DNA of 36,885 bases from Asaia bogorensis (GCA_945905835.1 CAMDQJ010000037.1:1-36885); one strand, 5' to 3'; positions 1-8,395 are shown, counted from the stretch's first letter. Numbers and translations: made by a program. Notes: generated by a model not told the origin, from the letters alone.

Positions 1-201
1 GCCCGCGACAACCTTGCCTGGCTCGACGGCCTGATGGCCGGCAAGAAGTTCGTCGCCGGCGAAAAGCTCAGCCTGGCCGACATCCTTCTCTTCGTCGTCG
101 TCGACTTCATGAAGACCGTGGGCCAGCCGCTCGATCCTGCCCTCAAGAACCTTGGGGCGTGGTATGAACGCATGAAAGCGCGACCCAGCGCGGCCGCCTG
201 A
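1..201 (+). CDS. Glutathione S-transferase, C-terminal end (partial)
   Basis: Only the last 66 codons are present; the gene is open at the window's left edge and ends with TGA. The visible part contains FVAGEKLSLADILLFVVVDF, the helix with the conserved Asp that caps the C-terminal helical domain of GST-fold proteins, followed by a WYERMKARPS segment typical of the last GST helices. This is the H-site domain, so substrate preference cannot be judged, and the thioredoxin-like glutathione-binding half lies outside the window. A GAGGA ribosome site in the 35-base gap to the next gene suggests that the downstream exported protein has its own initiation signal but could share the transcript. Confidence 0.85.
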   Translation, partial: ARDNLAWLDGLMAGKKFVAGEKLSLADILLFVVVDFMKTVGQPLDPALKNLGAWYERMKARPSAAA

Positions 202-236
202 TCCCTTTCCACAACCAACCGAGGACGCAGACACCC

Positions 237-1400
237 ATGCGCCGTTTGATCGCTCTTCTTTCCCTCATCCTCCTGCCCACGCTCGTTCACGCCGCCGATC
301 CGCCGGCCCAGACCGCCGTGAAGGGCCTGTGGCTGCTCACCGAATATCCGGCCCAGACCGTCCGCGCGGGCGAAGTGACGACGCTGCGCGTAAAATTGCA
401 GAACGCCGGCCTTTCGCCCGAGCAGCTCGCGCTCTCGGTCGACGGCGTGCCGGCCGGCTGGAAGGTCGACATCCTGGGTGGCGGCCAGCCGGTGGCGGCG
501 GCGATGCCGGGGGTCAACGAAAGCGTCACCCTGTCGCTGCGCGTCGAGGCGCCGAAGGATGCCAAGCCGGGCTCGCAGAACGTCGTGCTGCGCGCCAAGG
601 GTCCGATGCAGTCGAGCGAGCTGCCGATCACGCTCACCGTCGGCACCGAGGCGCCGGCCAAGCTCACGCTCAAGTCGCGCCTGCCGTCGCTGCGCGGCAC
701 GCCGCGCTCGGCGTTCGAATATACGCTCTCGGTCAGCAATGATTCCGGCAAGGACTTGACCGTGGCGCTCTCCGCCCAGGGCCCGGCGAATTTCCAGAAC
801 ACCTTCACCGAGGGCTTTGGCTCCAACGAGATCAGCTCGATCCCGATCGAGGCCGGCCAGTCCAAGGATATCAAGGTCAAGGTCCAGCCGCCGCGCGACG
901 TCAAGGCCGGCGACTATCCCGTGCTGGTCAAGGTCGCCGCCGAAGGCGCCACCGCCGAGCTGCGCGTCACCCTGCAGATCAGCGGGCAGGGCCGCTTGCA
1001 ACTCACCACCAAGGACGGACGCCTCAGTGGCGAGGCGGAGGTCGGCAAGACCGCGAACTACACGCTGGTGCTGAACAACGACGGCACCGCAGCGATCGAC
1101 GAAGTCGAGATGTCTGGCACCGTGCCGACCAACTGGAAGGTCGAGTTCGATCCCAAGACCATCCCGAGCGTCGCGCCCAACGACAAGAAGGAAGTGAAAG
1201 TCCTGGTGACGCCGGGCGACAAGGCGATTGCCGGCGACTATGTCGCTTCCTTCCGCGCCAACGGCCGGGGCGAATCGAGCTCGGCCGACTTCCGTATCAC
1301 CGTGACGACCTCGACGATCTGGGGCATCGCCGGCATCGGTATCATCGCCATCGCCCTGCTGGTCCTGCTCGGCGCCGTCGCGCGCTTCGGCCGTCGATGA
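237..1400 (+). CDS. Exported NEW3-domain protein, membrane-anchored, ABC transporter-associated
   Basis: A 387-residue protein. Residues 1-19 are a signal peptide (basic MRR, then a Leu-rich core, then AHA-like cleavage before DPP). The body is repeated beta-sandwich sequence with phrases such as [16 protein letters not shown] and [21 protein letters not shown], typical of NEW3/NPCBM-associated Ig-like domains; I count about two to three repeats. Near the C-terminus [20 protein letters not shown] forms one membrane helix ending in basic RFGRR, so the protein should be anchored with its domains outside the cytoplasmic membrane. It overlaps the ATPase gene by 4 bases (ATGA), which indicates one operon and a role as an extracytoplasmic accessory of that ABC system. 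The transported substrate is unknown. A structural or export-assisting role is inference. Confidence 0.85.
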   Translation: MRRLIALLSLILLPTLVHAADPPAQTAVKGLWLLTEYPAQTVRAGEVTTLRVKLQNAGLSPEQLALSVDGVPAGWKVDILGGGQPVAAAMPGVNESVTLSLRVEAPKDAKPGSQNVVLRAKGPMQSSELPITLTVGTEAPAKLTLKSRLPSLRGTPRSAFEYTLSVSNDSGKDLTVALSAQGPANFQNTFTEGFGSNEISSIPIEAGQSKDIKVKVQPPRDVKAGDYPVLVKVAAEGATAELRVTLQISGQGRLQLTTKDGRLSGEAEVGKTANYTLVLNNDGTAAIDEVEMSGTVPTNWKVEFDPKTIPSVAPNDKKEVKVLVTPGDKAIAGDYVASFRANGRGESSSADFRITVTTSTIWGIAGIGIIAIALLVLLGAVARFGRR

Positions 1401-2338
1401 GCGACAACGTCATCGAAGTCCGCGGGCTGCTGAAGCTCTACGGCGCGACCCGAGCGGTCGACGCCATAGATCTCAGCGTTCGCCGCGGCGAGATCTTCGG
1501 CCTGCTGGGTCCCAACGGCGCGGGCAAGACGACGACCATCCTGATGCTGCTCGGCCTCACCGAGACCAGCGGCGGTTCGGTCGATGTCCTGGGCTTCGAC
1601 CCGGTGCGCGAGCCGCTCGAGGTCAAGCGCCGGGTCGGCTACCTGCCCGACGCCGTCGGCTTCTACGACCACATGACGGCACGCGAGAATCTGCACTATA
1701 TCGCGCGGCTTCTCGACATCCCGCGCGCCGAAGCCAACAAGCGCATCATGGAGGCGATGGAAAGCGTCGAGCTGGCCGACGTCGTCGACAAGCGCGTCGC
1801 CACCTACTCGCGTGGCATGCGCCAGCGGCTGGGCATCGCCGAGATCGTCATGAAGCGGGCCGAAGTCGCCATTCTCGACGAGCCGACCTCCGGCCTCGAT
1901 CCGCACGCCACACATGAGCTGCTGGAAATGATTCGGCGCCTGAAGCGCAGCGGCGTTGCCGTGTTGATTAGCTCGCACCTGCTCGACCGCGTGCAAAGCG
2001 TCTGCGACCGCGTGGCGCTGTTCAACAAGGGCAAGATCGCGCTGATGGGGACCGTCGTGGAACTCGCAAACCAGGTGCTGGGCGCGGGACATCCGCTGCG
2101 CGTCGAAGCCCAGGGCGTCGACATCGCCGGTGTCCTGCGTGGCGTCGAGGGCGTGCAGACCGTCGTTGCCGATGGCGAAGGCGCCTGGCGCGTCGTTGCC
2201 GACCGGGATGTGCGTGCCGTGGTGGCAAACCGGATCGTCACCGGTGGCGGTTCGCTGACGCGACTGGCCGACCTGCAGCCCAGCCTCGAAGAGGTCTACA
2301 CCCACTATTTTCAGGCAGAGACGCGAAATGCAGCGTAA
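1397..2338 (+). CDS. ABC transporter ATP-binding protein
   Basis: A 313-residue ATPase of the NosF/CcmA-like exporter group. Visible motifs are Walker A GPNGAGKT (about residues 38-45), the signature region YSRGMRQRL (about 137-145; the usual SGG is SRG), Walker B VAILDE (157-162) with the D-loop SGLD, and the switch His in SSHLLD (194). The Q-loop position reads GYLPD. After about residue 220 comes a C-terminal extension common to DrrA/NosF-like ATPases. It starts inside the end of the NEW3 gene and overlaps the permease gene by 11 bases, so the three are almost certainly translated together. It powers the permease encoded next. Direction is probably export, by family analogy; the cargo is unknown. 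Confidence 0.93.
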   Translation: MSDNVIEVRGLLKLYGATRAVDAIDLSVRRGEIFGLLGPNGAGKTTTILMLLGLTETSGGSVDVLGFDPVREPLEVKRRVGYLPDAVGFYDHMTARENLHYIARLLDIPRAEANKRIMEAMESVELADVVDKRVATYSRGMRQRLGIAEIVMKRAEVAILDEPTSGLDPHATHELLEMIRRLKRSGVAVLISSHLLDRVQSVCDRVALFNKGKIALMGTVVELANQVLGAGHPLRVEAQGVDIAGVLRGVEGVQTVVADGEGAWRVVADRDVRAVVANRIVTGGGSLTRLADLQPSLEEVYTHYFQAETRNAA

Positions 2339-3284
2339 AGGCTCGCCCTTCACCGGCCTCGGCCCGGTCTTCGTCAAGGAATTCGCCGATCACCTCAGCA
2401 GCGCACGCATGATGGTGCTGATGCTGTTCGTCATCGTCTTCGGCGCGTTTCCGGTGGCCTCCTCGCTGCAGGAATTGCGCAACGTCACGGAAGCCGACCC
2501 GTTCCTGTTCCTGCGCATCTTCACCCTGGCGCCCGAGCGCCTGCCGATCTCGTTCGTCTTTGCCTTGAACTTCGTCATCCCGCTGATGGCGATCGGGCTC
2601 GGCTTCGACGCCATCAACAGCGAGTTCAACCGCCGTACGCTGTCACGCGTGCTGTCGCAGCCGCTCTACCGCGACGCGTTGCTGCTCGGGAAGTTCATCG
2701 CCGGCCTTGCCACGCTCGCCGTGGCGCTGATGGCCTTGTGGCTGATCGTGTTTGGTGCCGGACTGCTGCTGCTCGGTCTGCCACCGCGCGGCGTCGAAGT
2801 CGCACGTGGCGTCGGCTTCCTCGTGGTGGCCATTGCATACGGTGGCGTCTGGCTCGCCGCCTCGATGCTGTTCTCGGTGATCTTCCGATCGACGGCGACC
2901 TCAGCGCTCTGCGTACTGGGCCTCTGGCTGTTCTTCTTCATCTTGTGGCCGATGATCGCCTCGGCGATCACGCTGGGCTTCGCGCCGGCCCAGTTCAGGA
3001 CCGCCGAGGAGTTTTTGGCCTTCGAGCAGATTGGCATGGCGCTGGCGCGGCTGTCGCCTGGCACGCTGTTCACCGAGGCGGTGGTGGCACTCCTCAATCC
3101 CGAGACGCGGACGTTTGGCACCATGCTACCGCCGCAGATGCGCGGGTTGATCCCGGGCGCGCCCTTGCCTTTCGACCAGAGCCTGCTGCTGATCTGGCCG
3201 CAGATCACCGGGCTGATCGCCGGCATGATCGTGGTGTTCGCCGCGGCCTACGTGATCTTCCAGCGAGAGGAAGTGCGCGCCTGA
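2328..3284 (+). CDS. ABC transporter permease (NosY/ABC-2 type)
   Basis: A 318-residue integral membrane protein with six or so hydrophobic helices: about residues 28-48, 78-98, 125-150, 158-182, 190-220 and 292-314. It has a large extracytoplasmic loop around 225-290 rich in Pro and charged residues. The pattern [20 protein letters not shown] is typical of the cytoplasmic coupling segment of ABC-2/NosY permeases. The start ATG lies 11 bases inside the ATPase gene. Together with the ATPase and the NEW3 protein it forms a three-component system. The substrate cannot be read from the sequence. NosY itself belongs to nitrous-oxide reductase maturation, but no nos genes are present, so that symbol is not used. 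Confidence 0.9.
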   Translation: MQRKGSPFTGLGPVFVKEFADHLSSARMMVLMLFVIVFGAFPVASSLQELRNVTEADPFLFLRIFTLAPERLPISFVFALNFVIPLMAIGLGFDAINSEFNRRTLSRVLSQPLYRDALLLGKFIAGLATLAVALMALWLIVFGAGLLLLGLPPRGVEVARGVGFLVVAIAYGGVWLAASMLFSVIFRSTATSALCVLGLWLFFFILWPMIASAITLGFAPAQFRTAEEFLAFEQIGMALARLSPGTLFTEAVVALLNPETRTFGTMLPPQMRGLIPGAPLPFDQSLLLIWPQITGLIAGMIVVFAAAYVIFQREEVRA

Positions 3285-3937
3285 ACTCCTGGACCCCGGG
3301 CGCTGCGGTCAACAATGCGCGCTGGTGCGACGCGGTCTGCCGTGCCGCCGGGCAACCGGGCCGCTTCCTCGATCATATCTGGGTGAATGCCCAGGAAGTG
3401 CCGCGCTTCTATCCCAATGCCGTGACGCTCACACAGGGCGAGTCCGCCGTCGCCGAGCAGATGACGGCGCTCAGCATCCTCGCCCAATCCAATCCGCTGG
3501 GCCGTTGGGCCGTCAAGGACAGCTTCAACAGCCTCGATCTGGGGCGTGTCGGTTTCGACGTACTGTTCGAGGCGAACTGGATCCGCAACGCCATGCCGGT
3601 CGGCGAGCCGGCCTCGGATATCGTCTGGGAGCGGGGAGGCAAAGGGCCATTCCCGTTCGACGACCCCGACTTCGCGATGTTCACCGGCCGGCGTGGCTTC
3701 CTGGTCGTGGCCGGCGGCACGCTCTATCGGAGCGACGCCGTGGTCGGCATCAGCAACGTCGTGGCCGAAGCAGCCGATGCGGTCGCCGTGTGGCGGGCGC
3801 TGTCTCTGCTGGCCGTCAAGACGTTCCCGCGTCTGCCGCTGGTCGGCTACGAGTCCGGCGGCGAATTGCAGGCTGCTCTCGACGCCGGCTTCGAGCTCGG
3901 AGATCCGCTGAGGGTGTGGGTCAAGTCGCGGGACTAA
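3281..3937 (+). CDS. Unknown protein, possibly GNAT-fold
   Basis: The frame is open from well upstream. Recognisably protein-like sequence begins at [12 protein letters not shown], directly after the permease stop, and runs to the TAA at 3937 (218 codons if so). No ATG, GTG or TTG lies at the right place. A CTG at 3281 overlapping the permease stop (CTGA) is the best fit to the apparent N-terminus; the next standard start is GTG at 3383, which would cost 34 residues. The second half ([41 protein letters not shown]) resembles the late strands of GNAT proteins, where a bulge strand and an A..GFE segment are common, but no clear acetyl-CoA loop is visible. Probably co-transcribed with the ABC genes. 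Function unknown. Confidence 0.6.
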   Translation: MNSWTPGAAVNNARWCDAVCRAAGQPGRFLDHIWVNAQEVPRFYPNAVTLTQGESAVAEQMTALSILAQSNPLGRWAVKDSFNSLDLGRVGFDVLFEANWIRNAMPVGEPASDIVWERGGKGPFPFDDPDFAMFTGRRGFLVVAGGTLYRSDAVVGISNVVAEAADAVAVWRALSLLAVKTFPRLPLVGYESGGELQAALDAGFELGDPLRVWVKSRD

Positions 3938-4631
3938 AACCGCACGCCTCAAGCGCCTTCAGCATGTGCGGAGGCGGTGGGGCGGTGACAACGACCGGTG
4001 GTTTGTTCTTCGACAACGGCAGCACGATCTCGCGTGACAGCAGATGCAGTTGCTGGCCCGGCTCGAACTTGCCGTATTGCCGGTCGCCGATCACCGGGCA
4101 GCCGGAGGCGGCGCAATGGACGCGGATCTGGTGCGTGCGGCCGGTCTCCGGCTTCAGCTCCAGCCACGCGATGCCGGGCGCGCGGCCGAGCACGCGATAA
4201 CGCGTCACCGCGCTCTGGCCCTTGTCAGAAACTTCGACACGCCAGCCGCTCTTGTTGTTGATCTTCAAGAGATTCTGGTCGAACACGCCTTCATCGGCTG
4301 GCGGCGCGCCCTCGACGATCGCCCAATAGGTCTTCTCGGTCGTGCGGCCGGAGAACAGTTTTCCCAGTTTCGACAGCGCCTTGGGATGCCGGCCCAGCAC
4401 CAGCACGCCCGACGTATCGGCATCGAGCCGATGCGCCAGCGCCGGCGGGCGGGGCAGGCCGTAGCGCAGGGCATCAAAGCATTCCTCGAGGTTGGGCGCC
4501 TTGCTTGGGCCGGCGTGGACTGCGAGGCCGGCGGGCTTGTCGATGACGAGAATCAGGCCGTCGCGATGGAGCACGCGCGCCTGAATCTGCTCGGGTGTCA
4601 GTGGTGGCGCGCGTTTCAAAGCTCCGGCCAT
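3921..4631 (-). CDS. RluA-family pseudouridine synthase
   Basis: A 236-residue enzyme that isomerises uridine to pseudouridine in rRNA or tRNA. The family signature HRLDADTSG carries the catalytic Asp at about residue 70, and GRTHQIRVH (about 174-182) is the second conserved RluA motif. An N-terminal S4 domain is absent, so it is of the short RluA/RluC-catalytic type, and the target site cannot be assigned. The chosen ATG (4631) gives MAGALKRAPPLTPEQIQ and overlaps the amidase end by 16 bases; the open frame extends further upstream but only as antisense-like sequence within the amidase. Convergent with the 3281 gene, overlapping its 3' end by 17 bases. Confidence 0.9.
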   Translation of the reverse strand: MAGALKRAPPLTPEQIQARVLHRDGLILVIDKPAGLAVHAGPSKAPNLEECFDALRYGLPRPPALAHRLDADTSGVLVLGRHPKALSKLGKLFSGRTTEKTYWAIVEGAPPADEGVFDQNLLKINNKSGWRVEVSDKGQSAVTRYRVLGRAPGIAWLELKPETGRTHQIRVHCAASGCPVIGDRQYGKFEPGQQLHLLSREIVLPLSKNKPPVVVTAPPPPHMLKALEACGFSPAT

Positions 4632-6040
4632 TTTTCGAGCCAGGGCTCCGACGCCTCGTAGAGTGCCGCGGCGTGCAGGATCGAGGCCTCGTCGCGGAAG
4701 CGGCCGAGGATCTGCAGGCCGATCGGCATGCCGTCGCTGGCGCCGTAGCCGCAGCACAGCGTGATCGCGGGATGGCCGGTGATGTTGAACGGCATGGTGT
4801 AGGGGAACCAGTTGCGCCGCAGTTCGCCCACTTCGACGCCGTCGATATGGATCGGCTCGAACAGGTCCTGGGCGATCGGCAGTGCCGTGCGCGACAGCGT
4901 CGGCGTCACCAGATAGTCGGCTGTTTGGAACCAGTGCTGGACCATGCGGAAGAGGTCGGCGCGCTGGAACATGGCGCGCTGGTAGTCGGCGCCCGTCCAC
5001 TCGGCCGCCTGCGCCACCTGCCGCACCAGCGACGGCGTCATGCGATTGCCCTCGCGGCGGACCATGTCGTCGAAGCGGGCACGCCAGGTCGTGTGGTTGA
5101 TGACCCTCCACACCGGCTCCATATCGGGCAGGTCGTCGGTGAGCTCAATCAGCTCCGCGCCCAGCTCGCGCAGCTTGCCCAGGGCGCGTTCGAAGGCGGC
5201 GCGCACGTCCTTGGAGACAGCGGTGTTGCCCAGCGTGACGCTGTAGAGGATGCGCTTGCCCTTGAGGTCGCCTTCCGGAAGGGCGGCGGCGACATAAGCT
5301 TGCGGCACCATGCCGATCGACCACGGGTCGCTGTCGTGCGGGCCGGCCATGGCCTGCAGCATCAGCGCGGTGTCCATGACCGTGCGAGTCATGGGCGTGA
5401 CGTAGGTGTAATTGCCGAAGGCATCGGCGACCTGGCTGTGCGGGATGACGCCGTTGCTCTGCTTCAGCCCGACCACGCCGTTGGCCGCCGCCGGAATGCG
5501 CGTCGAGCCGCCGCCGTCGGTGGCGATGCCGATCGGCCCGAGGCCCGCCGCCACCGCCACGGCGGCGCCGCCGCTCGATCCGGCCGACGAGCGCTCCGCA
5601 CTCCAGGCATTGCGCGTGCGGCCGAACAGCGGCGCGTCGGTCATGGCCTTGTGGCCAAATTCGGGGGTCGTGGTCTTGCCGAACAGGATGGCGCCGGCCG
5701 CCTTGACGCGCGCGGCGGCGACGGCATCTTCCGTGGGCACGTTCTTCTCGTGCAGCAGCGAGCCGAAGGTTGTGCGTACGCCGGCGGTGTTCACCAGGTC
5801 CTTGGCGGCGAAGGGAATGCCGTGCAACAGACCCAGCGTCTCGCCCTTCATCACGGCGTCCTCGGCCTGCTGTGCCGCCAGCATGGCGTGATCGGCGATG
5901 ACGGTGATGAAGCAGTTGAGGACCGGCTGCAGCCGGTCGACGCGCTCCAGCACCGCGCGCGTCAGCTCGACCGGCGAGACCTCGCGATCGGCGATCTTGT
6001 CGCGCAGCGTTGCGGCGGAGAGACGCCAGAGGTCGGTCAT
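4616..6040 (-). CDS. Amidase (amidase-signature family)
   Basis: A 474-residue amidase-signature enzyme hydrolysing C-N amide bonds. The Ser-cisSer-Lys triad is visible with family-typical spacing: Lys80 in PFAAKDL, Ser155 in AGSSGGAA and Ser179 in DGGGSTRIPA (75 and 24 residues apart, the same spacing as the well-known fatty-acid amide hydrolase triad). Length is normal for the family and no signal peptide is seen, so it should be cytoplasmic. Its start overlaps the stop of the FAH-family gene by 4 bases (ATGA), and its end overlaps the pseudouridine synthase gene. The substrate is unknown. It lacks features that would make it GatA (no gatB/gatC nearby). Pairing with an FAH-type hydrolase suggests small-molecule catabolism. 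Confidence 0.9.
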   Translation of the reverse strand: MTDLWRLSAATLRDKIADREVSPVELTRAVLERVDRLQPVLNCFITVIADHAMLAAQQAEDAVMKGETLGLLHGIPFAAKDLVNTAGVRTTFGSLLHEKNVPTEDAVAAARVKAAGAILFGKTTTPEFGHKAMTDAPLFGRTRNAWSAERSSAGSSGGAAVAVAAGLGPIGIATDGGGSTRIPAAANGVVGLKQSNGVIPHSQVADAFGNYTYVTPMTRTVMDTALMLQAMAGPHDSDPWSIGMVPQAYVAAALPEGDLKGKRILYSVTLGNTAVSKDVRAAFERALGKLRELGAELIELTDDLPDMEPVWRVINHTTWRARFDDMVRREGNRMTPSLVRQVAQAAEWTGADYQRAMFQRADLFRMVQHWFQTADYLVTPTLSRTALPIAQDLFEPIHIDGVEVGELRRNWFPYTMPFNITGHPAITLCCGYGASDGMPIGLQILGRFRDEASILHAAALYEASEPWLEKWPEL

Positions 6041-7176
6041 GCCTTGAGGAATCCTCGCGCCGCGAGATTACGCATCAGCGCCGAGGCGCCGAACGTCCAG
6101 GGCGGGATCTTGTCGCAGTGATTCACCTTGTTGGTGAGCGTGCCGAGCTTGGGCGAGCGGATCGACACGAGATCGCCCACCACATGGGTGAAGCCGGTGC
6201 CGCCCGGCTTGCGCGCCTGGGTTGGGGCGAACAGCGTGCCGGTCATCAGCACCATGCCGTCGGGATATTGATGCGTGTTGCCCATCGCCTGCTTCACGAG
6301 GTTGGTGGGATCGCGGCTGATCTTCGAGAGATCGCTCTGGCCGCGCAGGCGGAACTGGTCGGGGCCGGTCACTTCCAGCTCGACCTTGGCCTTGCGCACG
6401 TCGTCGAGCGTGTAGCTCGCATCGAACAGGCGCACGAACGGGCCGATGGCGCACGAGCCGTTGTTGTCCTTGGCGATACCGAGGAGGAGGGCGCTGCGGC
6501 CTTCGATATCGCGCAGGTTGACGTCGTTGCCGAGTGTCGCGCCGACGATCCTGCCCGCAGCGCTCACCACCAACGTCACCTCAGGCTCGGGATTGTTCCA
6601 GTCGGACTCCGGCCGGATGCCGATCTCGGCGCCGTAGCCAACGGCGGCCATCGCCGGCGCCTTGGTGAAGATCTCGGCGTAGGGACCGATGCCGACCTCG
6701 AGATAGGGCGACCAGGCGCCGCGGGCCATCAGGGATTTCTTTAGCGCTTCGGCCTCGAGAGAGCCCGGTTTGATGGTGCTGACATCGGCGCCGATGATCG
6801 AATTCAGCTCGCCGCGCACCGTCTCGGCGCGGGCGGGATCGCCCTTGGCGTGCTCCTCGATCAGGCGTTCCAAAAGGCTGACGGCAAAGGTCACGCCGGC
6901 GGCCTTGATGGCCTGCAGGTCGATCGGCGCCAGCAGGTGGGGGATCACTTCTTCCAACGAACCGATGCGCTCTCCCTTGCCCCTGGCCAGCGCCACCGGG
7001 TCGGCGGCATTGCAAAGATCGGCCACTGTCGCTGCAGAAGCGGTGATATCGAACACCCCGTCGGCTCGCACCGCGACCACGCTGGGCCCGCCGGGTGTGC
7101 CTTTTCGCCATACGCGGCCGACCAGGGTACCGGCTGTGCCGTCCTCGGGCAGAATTTCATTTATTGAAGCTGGCAC
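6037..7176 (-). CDS. Fumarylacetoacetate hydrolase (FAH)-family protein
   Basis: About 379 residues. The C-terminal half carries the FAH fold, with [20 protein letters not shown] (acidic metal-binding residues), [13 protein letters not shown] and a late [14 protein letters not shown] stretch. Family members cleave C-C bonds or dehydrate 2-keto acids with Mg2+ or Mn2+. The long N-terminal part and the WNNPEPE form resemble proteins often labelled 2-keto-3-deoxy-arabinonate dehydratase-like, but I cannot fix the substrate. I choose GTG at 7176 (protein start [13 protein letters not shown]) because GGAG sits 7 bases upstream and family-like sequence begins there; an in-frame TTG at 7215 would add a basic 13-residue tail. 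It is first in the FAH-amidase-RluA operon and diverges from the DHDPS-family gene across 59 bases. Confidence 0.85.
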   Translation of the reverse strand: MPASINEILPEDGTAGTLVGRVWRKGTPGGPSVVAVRADGVFDITASAATVADLCNAADPVALARGKGERIGSLEEVIPHLLAPIDLQAIKAAGVTFAVSLLERLIEEHAKGDPARAETVRGELNSIIGADVSTIKPGSLEAEALKKSLMARGAWSPYLEVGIGPYAEIFTKAPAMAAVGYGAEIGIRPESDWNNPEPEVTLVVSAAGRIVGATLGNDVNLRDIEGRSALLLGIAKDNNGSCAIGPFVRLFDASYTLDDVRKAKVELEVTGPDQFRLRGQSDLSKISRDPTNLVKQAMGNTHQYPDGMVLMTGTLFAPTQARKPGGTGFTHVVGDLVSIRSPKLGTLTNKVNHCDKIPPWTFGASALMRNLAARGFLKA

Positions 7177-7235
7177 TGGACGTCTCCGGCGCTTCGTTGC
7201 AGAAAAGGCGCGCAATTCCCGGAGGAAATAAGATC

Positions 7236-8177
7236 ATGGTCGCAGCGCGGATCAAAGGCGTTCTTTCGCCGGTCGTCACACCCTTCAAGCGCGATCTGTC
7301 GCCGGATGTCGGCCGCTTCGTCGCCCACTGCAAGTGGCTGTTGAGCCAGGATTGCGGCCTGGCGGTGTTCGGCACCAACTCCGAGGCCAACTCGATGTCG
7401 GCCGACGAGCGCATGGGCCTGCTCGAAGCCATCGTCGCGGCGGGCGTGCCGACGGCGCGCATGATGCCGGGCACCGGCGCCTGCTCGATCAACGAAGCCG
7501 CCAAGGTCTCCGCGCATGCCACCAAGCTCGGCGTGTCGGGCGTGCTGATGCTGCCGCCTTTCTATTACAAGGGCGTTCCAGAGGAAGGGCTGTTCCGCTT
7601 TTTCTCTGAAGTCGTGCAGCGTGTCGGCGACGACCGCCTGCGTGTCTATCTCTATCACATCCCGCCTGTCTCGGCGGTGCCGATCACGCACAAGCTGGTC
7701 GAGCGCCTGATGAAGGCCTACCCCAAGCAGATTGCCGGCATGAAGGACAGCTCCGACGACTGGGCGCATACCAAGAGCATGATCGACGCCTTCGCCAAGG
7801 ACGGCTTCGATGTCTTCTCAGGCAACGAGAAGCCCTTGATCGAGAACCTCAAGGCAGGGGGCGTCGGCGTCATCAGCGCCACGGCCAACATCAATCCCGG
7901 CAAGATCGCCGAGACCTACAACAAGTGGAAGACGCCGGAAGGCGAGAAGCTGCAGACCTGGGTCAACGACGTGCGCGGCGTCATGCAGGGCTATGTCATG
8001 ATCCCGGCGCTGAAGTACTGCATCGCGCATTACGGCGCCGATGCCGCCTGGATGCCGGTCCGGCCGCCGCTGGTCGAAACCGCCGAGGCGCAGGGCAGGG
8101 ACATGATCGCCAAGCTCGACAAGCTCGGGTTCACCATGCCGGGGCTCAAGCAGGCGATGGCTGTTGCGGCGGAATAG
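7236..8177 (+). CDS. Dihydrodipicolinate synthase (DapA)-family aldolase/dehydratase
   Basis: A 313-residue class I TIM-barrel enzyme. The Schiff-base Lys is at about 170 (IAGMKDSS) and the catalytic Tyr at about 140 in YLYHIPP. The pyruvate/2-keto-acid loop reads GTNSEA instead of the GTTGE of true DapA, which argues against lysine synthesis and for another 2-keto acid such as a sugar-acid derivative. The ATG at 7236 has GGAGG 10 bases upstream; the longer open frame upstream is antisense to the FAH gene. It diverges from that FAH-family gene, and the two could act on related 2-keto-3-deoxy acids, which is inference. It is followed directly by a REP-like element. Confidence 0.9.
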   Translation: MVAARIKGVLSPVVTPFKRDLSPDVGRFVAHCKWLLSQDCGLAVFGTNSEANSMSADERMGLLEAIVAAGVPTARMMPGTGACSINEAAKVSAHATKLGVSGVLMLPPFYYKGVPEEGLFRFFSEVVQRVGDDRLRVYLYHIPPVSAVPITHKLVERLMKAYPKQIAGMKDSSDDWAHTKSMIDAFAKDGFDVFSGNEKPLIENLKAGGVGVISATANINPGKIAETYNKWKTPEGEKLQTWVNDVRGVMQGYVMIPALKYCIAHYGADAAWMPVRPPLVETAEAQGRDMIAKLDKLGFTMPGLKQAMAVAAE

Positions 8178-8182
8178 CTCGT

Positions 8183-8258
8183 TGCTGGGGGCGCGCCACT
8201 CCAGTGGCGCGATCATACTCTTGAGAAGACGCGCGACTGAAGTCGCGCGCCCACAGCA
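8183..8258. repeat. REP-like doublet of palindromes (BIME-like element)
   Basis: Two perfect hairpins, each a 9-base arm, 2-base loop, 9-base arm, lie at 8192-8211 and 8230-8249, separated by 18 bases. The outer edges (8183-8196 and 8245-8258) are themselves inverted repeats with one mismatch in 14, so the whole 76-base unit is a palindrome of palindromes. The two hairpins resemble each other (CGCG stems, ACT/AGT next to the loop). This is the architecture of extragenic REP/BIME elements, which are moved by RAYT-type transposases in other bacteria. No RAYT gene is in the window. It sits just after the DHDPS-family stop and may also act as its terminator or mRNA stabiliser. Confidence 0.7.
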
Positions 8259-8288
8259 TTGACAGCGCCACACTCTCACGACTATAAA
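8259..8288 (+). promoter_or_regulatory. Sigma70-type promoter for the leader peptide/GNAT transcript
   Basis: A perfect -35 TTGACA (8259-8264) is followed after 18 bases by a -10 TATAAA (8283-8288). This is the clearest consensus promoter in the window and stands out from the GC-rich surroundings. Transcription should start about 6-7 bases later, near 8295, which is exactly the GTG of the leader peptide. Spacing and location support use as the promoter of the attenuator and acetyltransferase. Confidence 0.75.
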
Positions 8289-8294
8289 ATGCCC

Positions 8295-8345
8295 GTGCGC
8301 ACGACCCTGATCCAGAACGCTTGGTATTTTACGCCCCTTACATAG
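8295..8345 (+). CDS. Aromatic-amino-acid leader peptide (attenuator)
   Basis: A 16-codon frame starting with GTG reads MRTTLIQNAWYFTPLT and stops with TAG at 8343-8345. An in-frame ATG six bases earlier (8289) overlaps the -10 box and should lie upstream of the predicted transcript start, so the GTG is preferred and the mRNA would be leaderless; this is also described for some alphaproteobacterial trp leader genes. The consecutive Trp-Tyr-Phe codons (8322-8330) sit 12 codons before a strong terminator. The stop codon touches the 5' arm of a potential antiterminator (8345-8350). The whole layout is that of a ribosome-mediated attenuator that senses charged aromatic tRNAs. The peptide itself is probably not a functional product. 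Confidence 0.65.
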   Translation: MRTTLIQNAWYFTPLT

Positions 8346-8379
8346 GCGGCGCGCAGGGTTATGACTCAACGAAGCCGCC
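8345..8379 (+). promoter_or_regulatory. Antiterminator stem of the aromatic attenuator
   Basis: GGCGGC at 8345-8350 can pair with GCCGCC at 8374-8379, helped by an inner GTT/AAC pair (8358-8360 with 8368-8370). This uses up the left arm of the terminator hairpin at 8371-8395, so the two structures exclude each other. A ribosome waiting at the Trp, Tyr or Phe codon would leave 8345-8350 free (read-through). A ribosome at the stop codon would cover it (termination). Confidence 0.6.
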
Positions 8380-8395
8380 GCATCCCGGCGGCTTC
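8371..8395 (+). terminator. Intrinsic terminator/attenuator ahead of the GNAT gene
   Basis: A perfect 10-base stem (8371-8380 with 8386-8395) has a 5-base loop and is followed by the T-rich TGTGTTTCT. It lies between the leader peptide stop (8345) and the acetyltransferase ATG (8450), where a terminator would make sense only as a conditional one. Confidence 0.7.

Noticed and set aside
1238..2377. 379-codon minus-strand open frame
   Set aside because: Antisense to the ABC ATPase with its Walker and signature motifs; no family features.
2328..3284. Naming the ABC genes nosF/nosY
   Set aside because: Only general similarity to that group; no nos genes in the neighbourhood.
4595..6121. 508-codon plus-strand open frame
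   Set aside because: Antisense to the amidase, whose catalytic triad and spacing are intact; the translated composition is that of a shadow frame.
8289..8294. ATG at 8289 as the leader peptide start
   Set aside because: It overlaps the end of the -10 region and should lie upstream of the transcript start predicted from the promoter; GTG at 8295 fits better.
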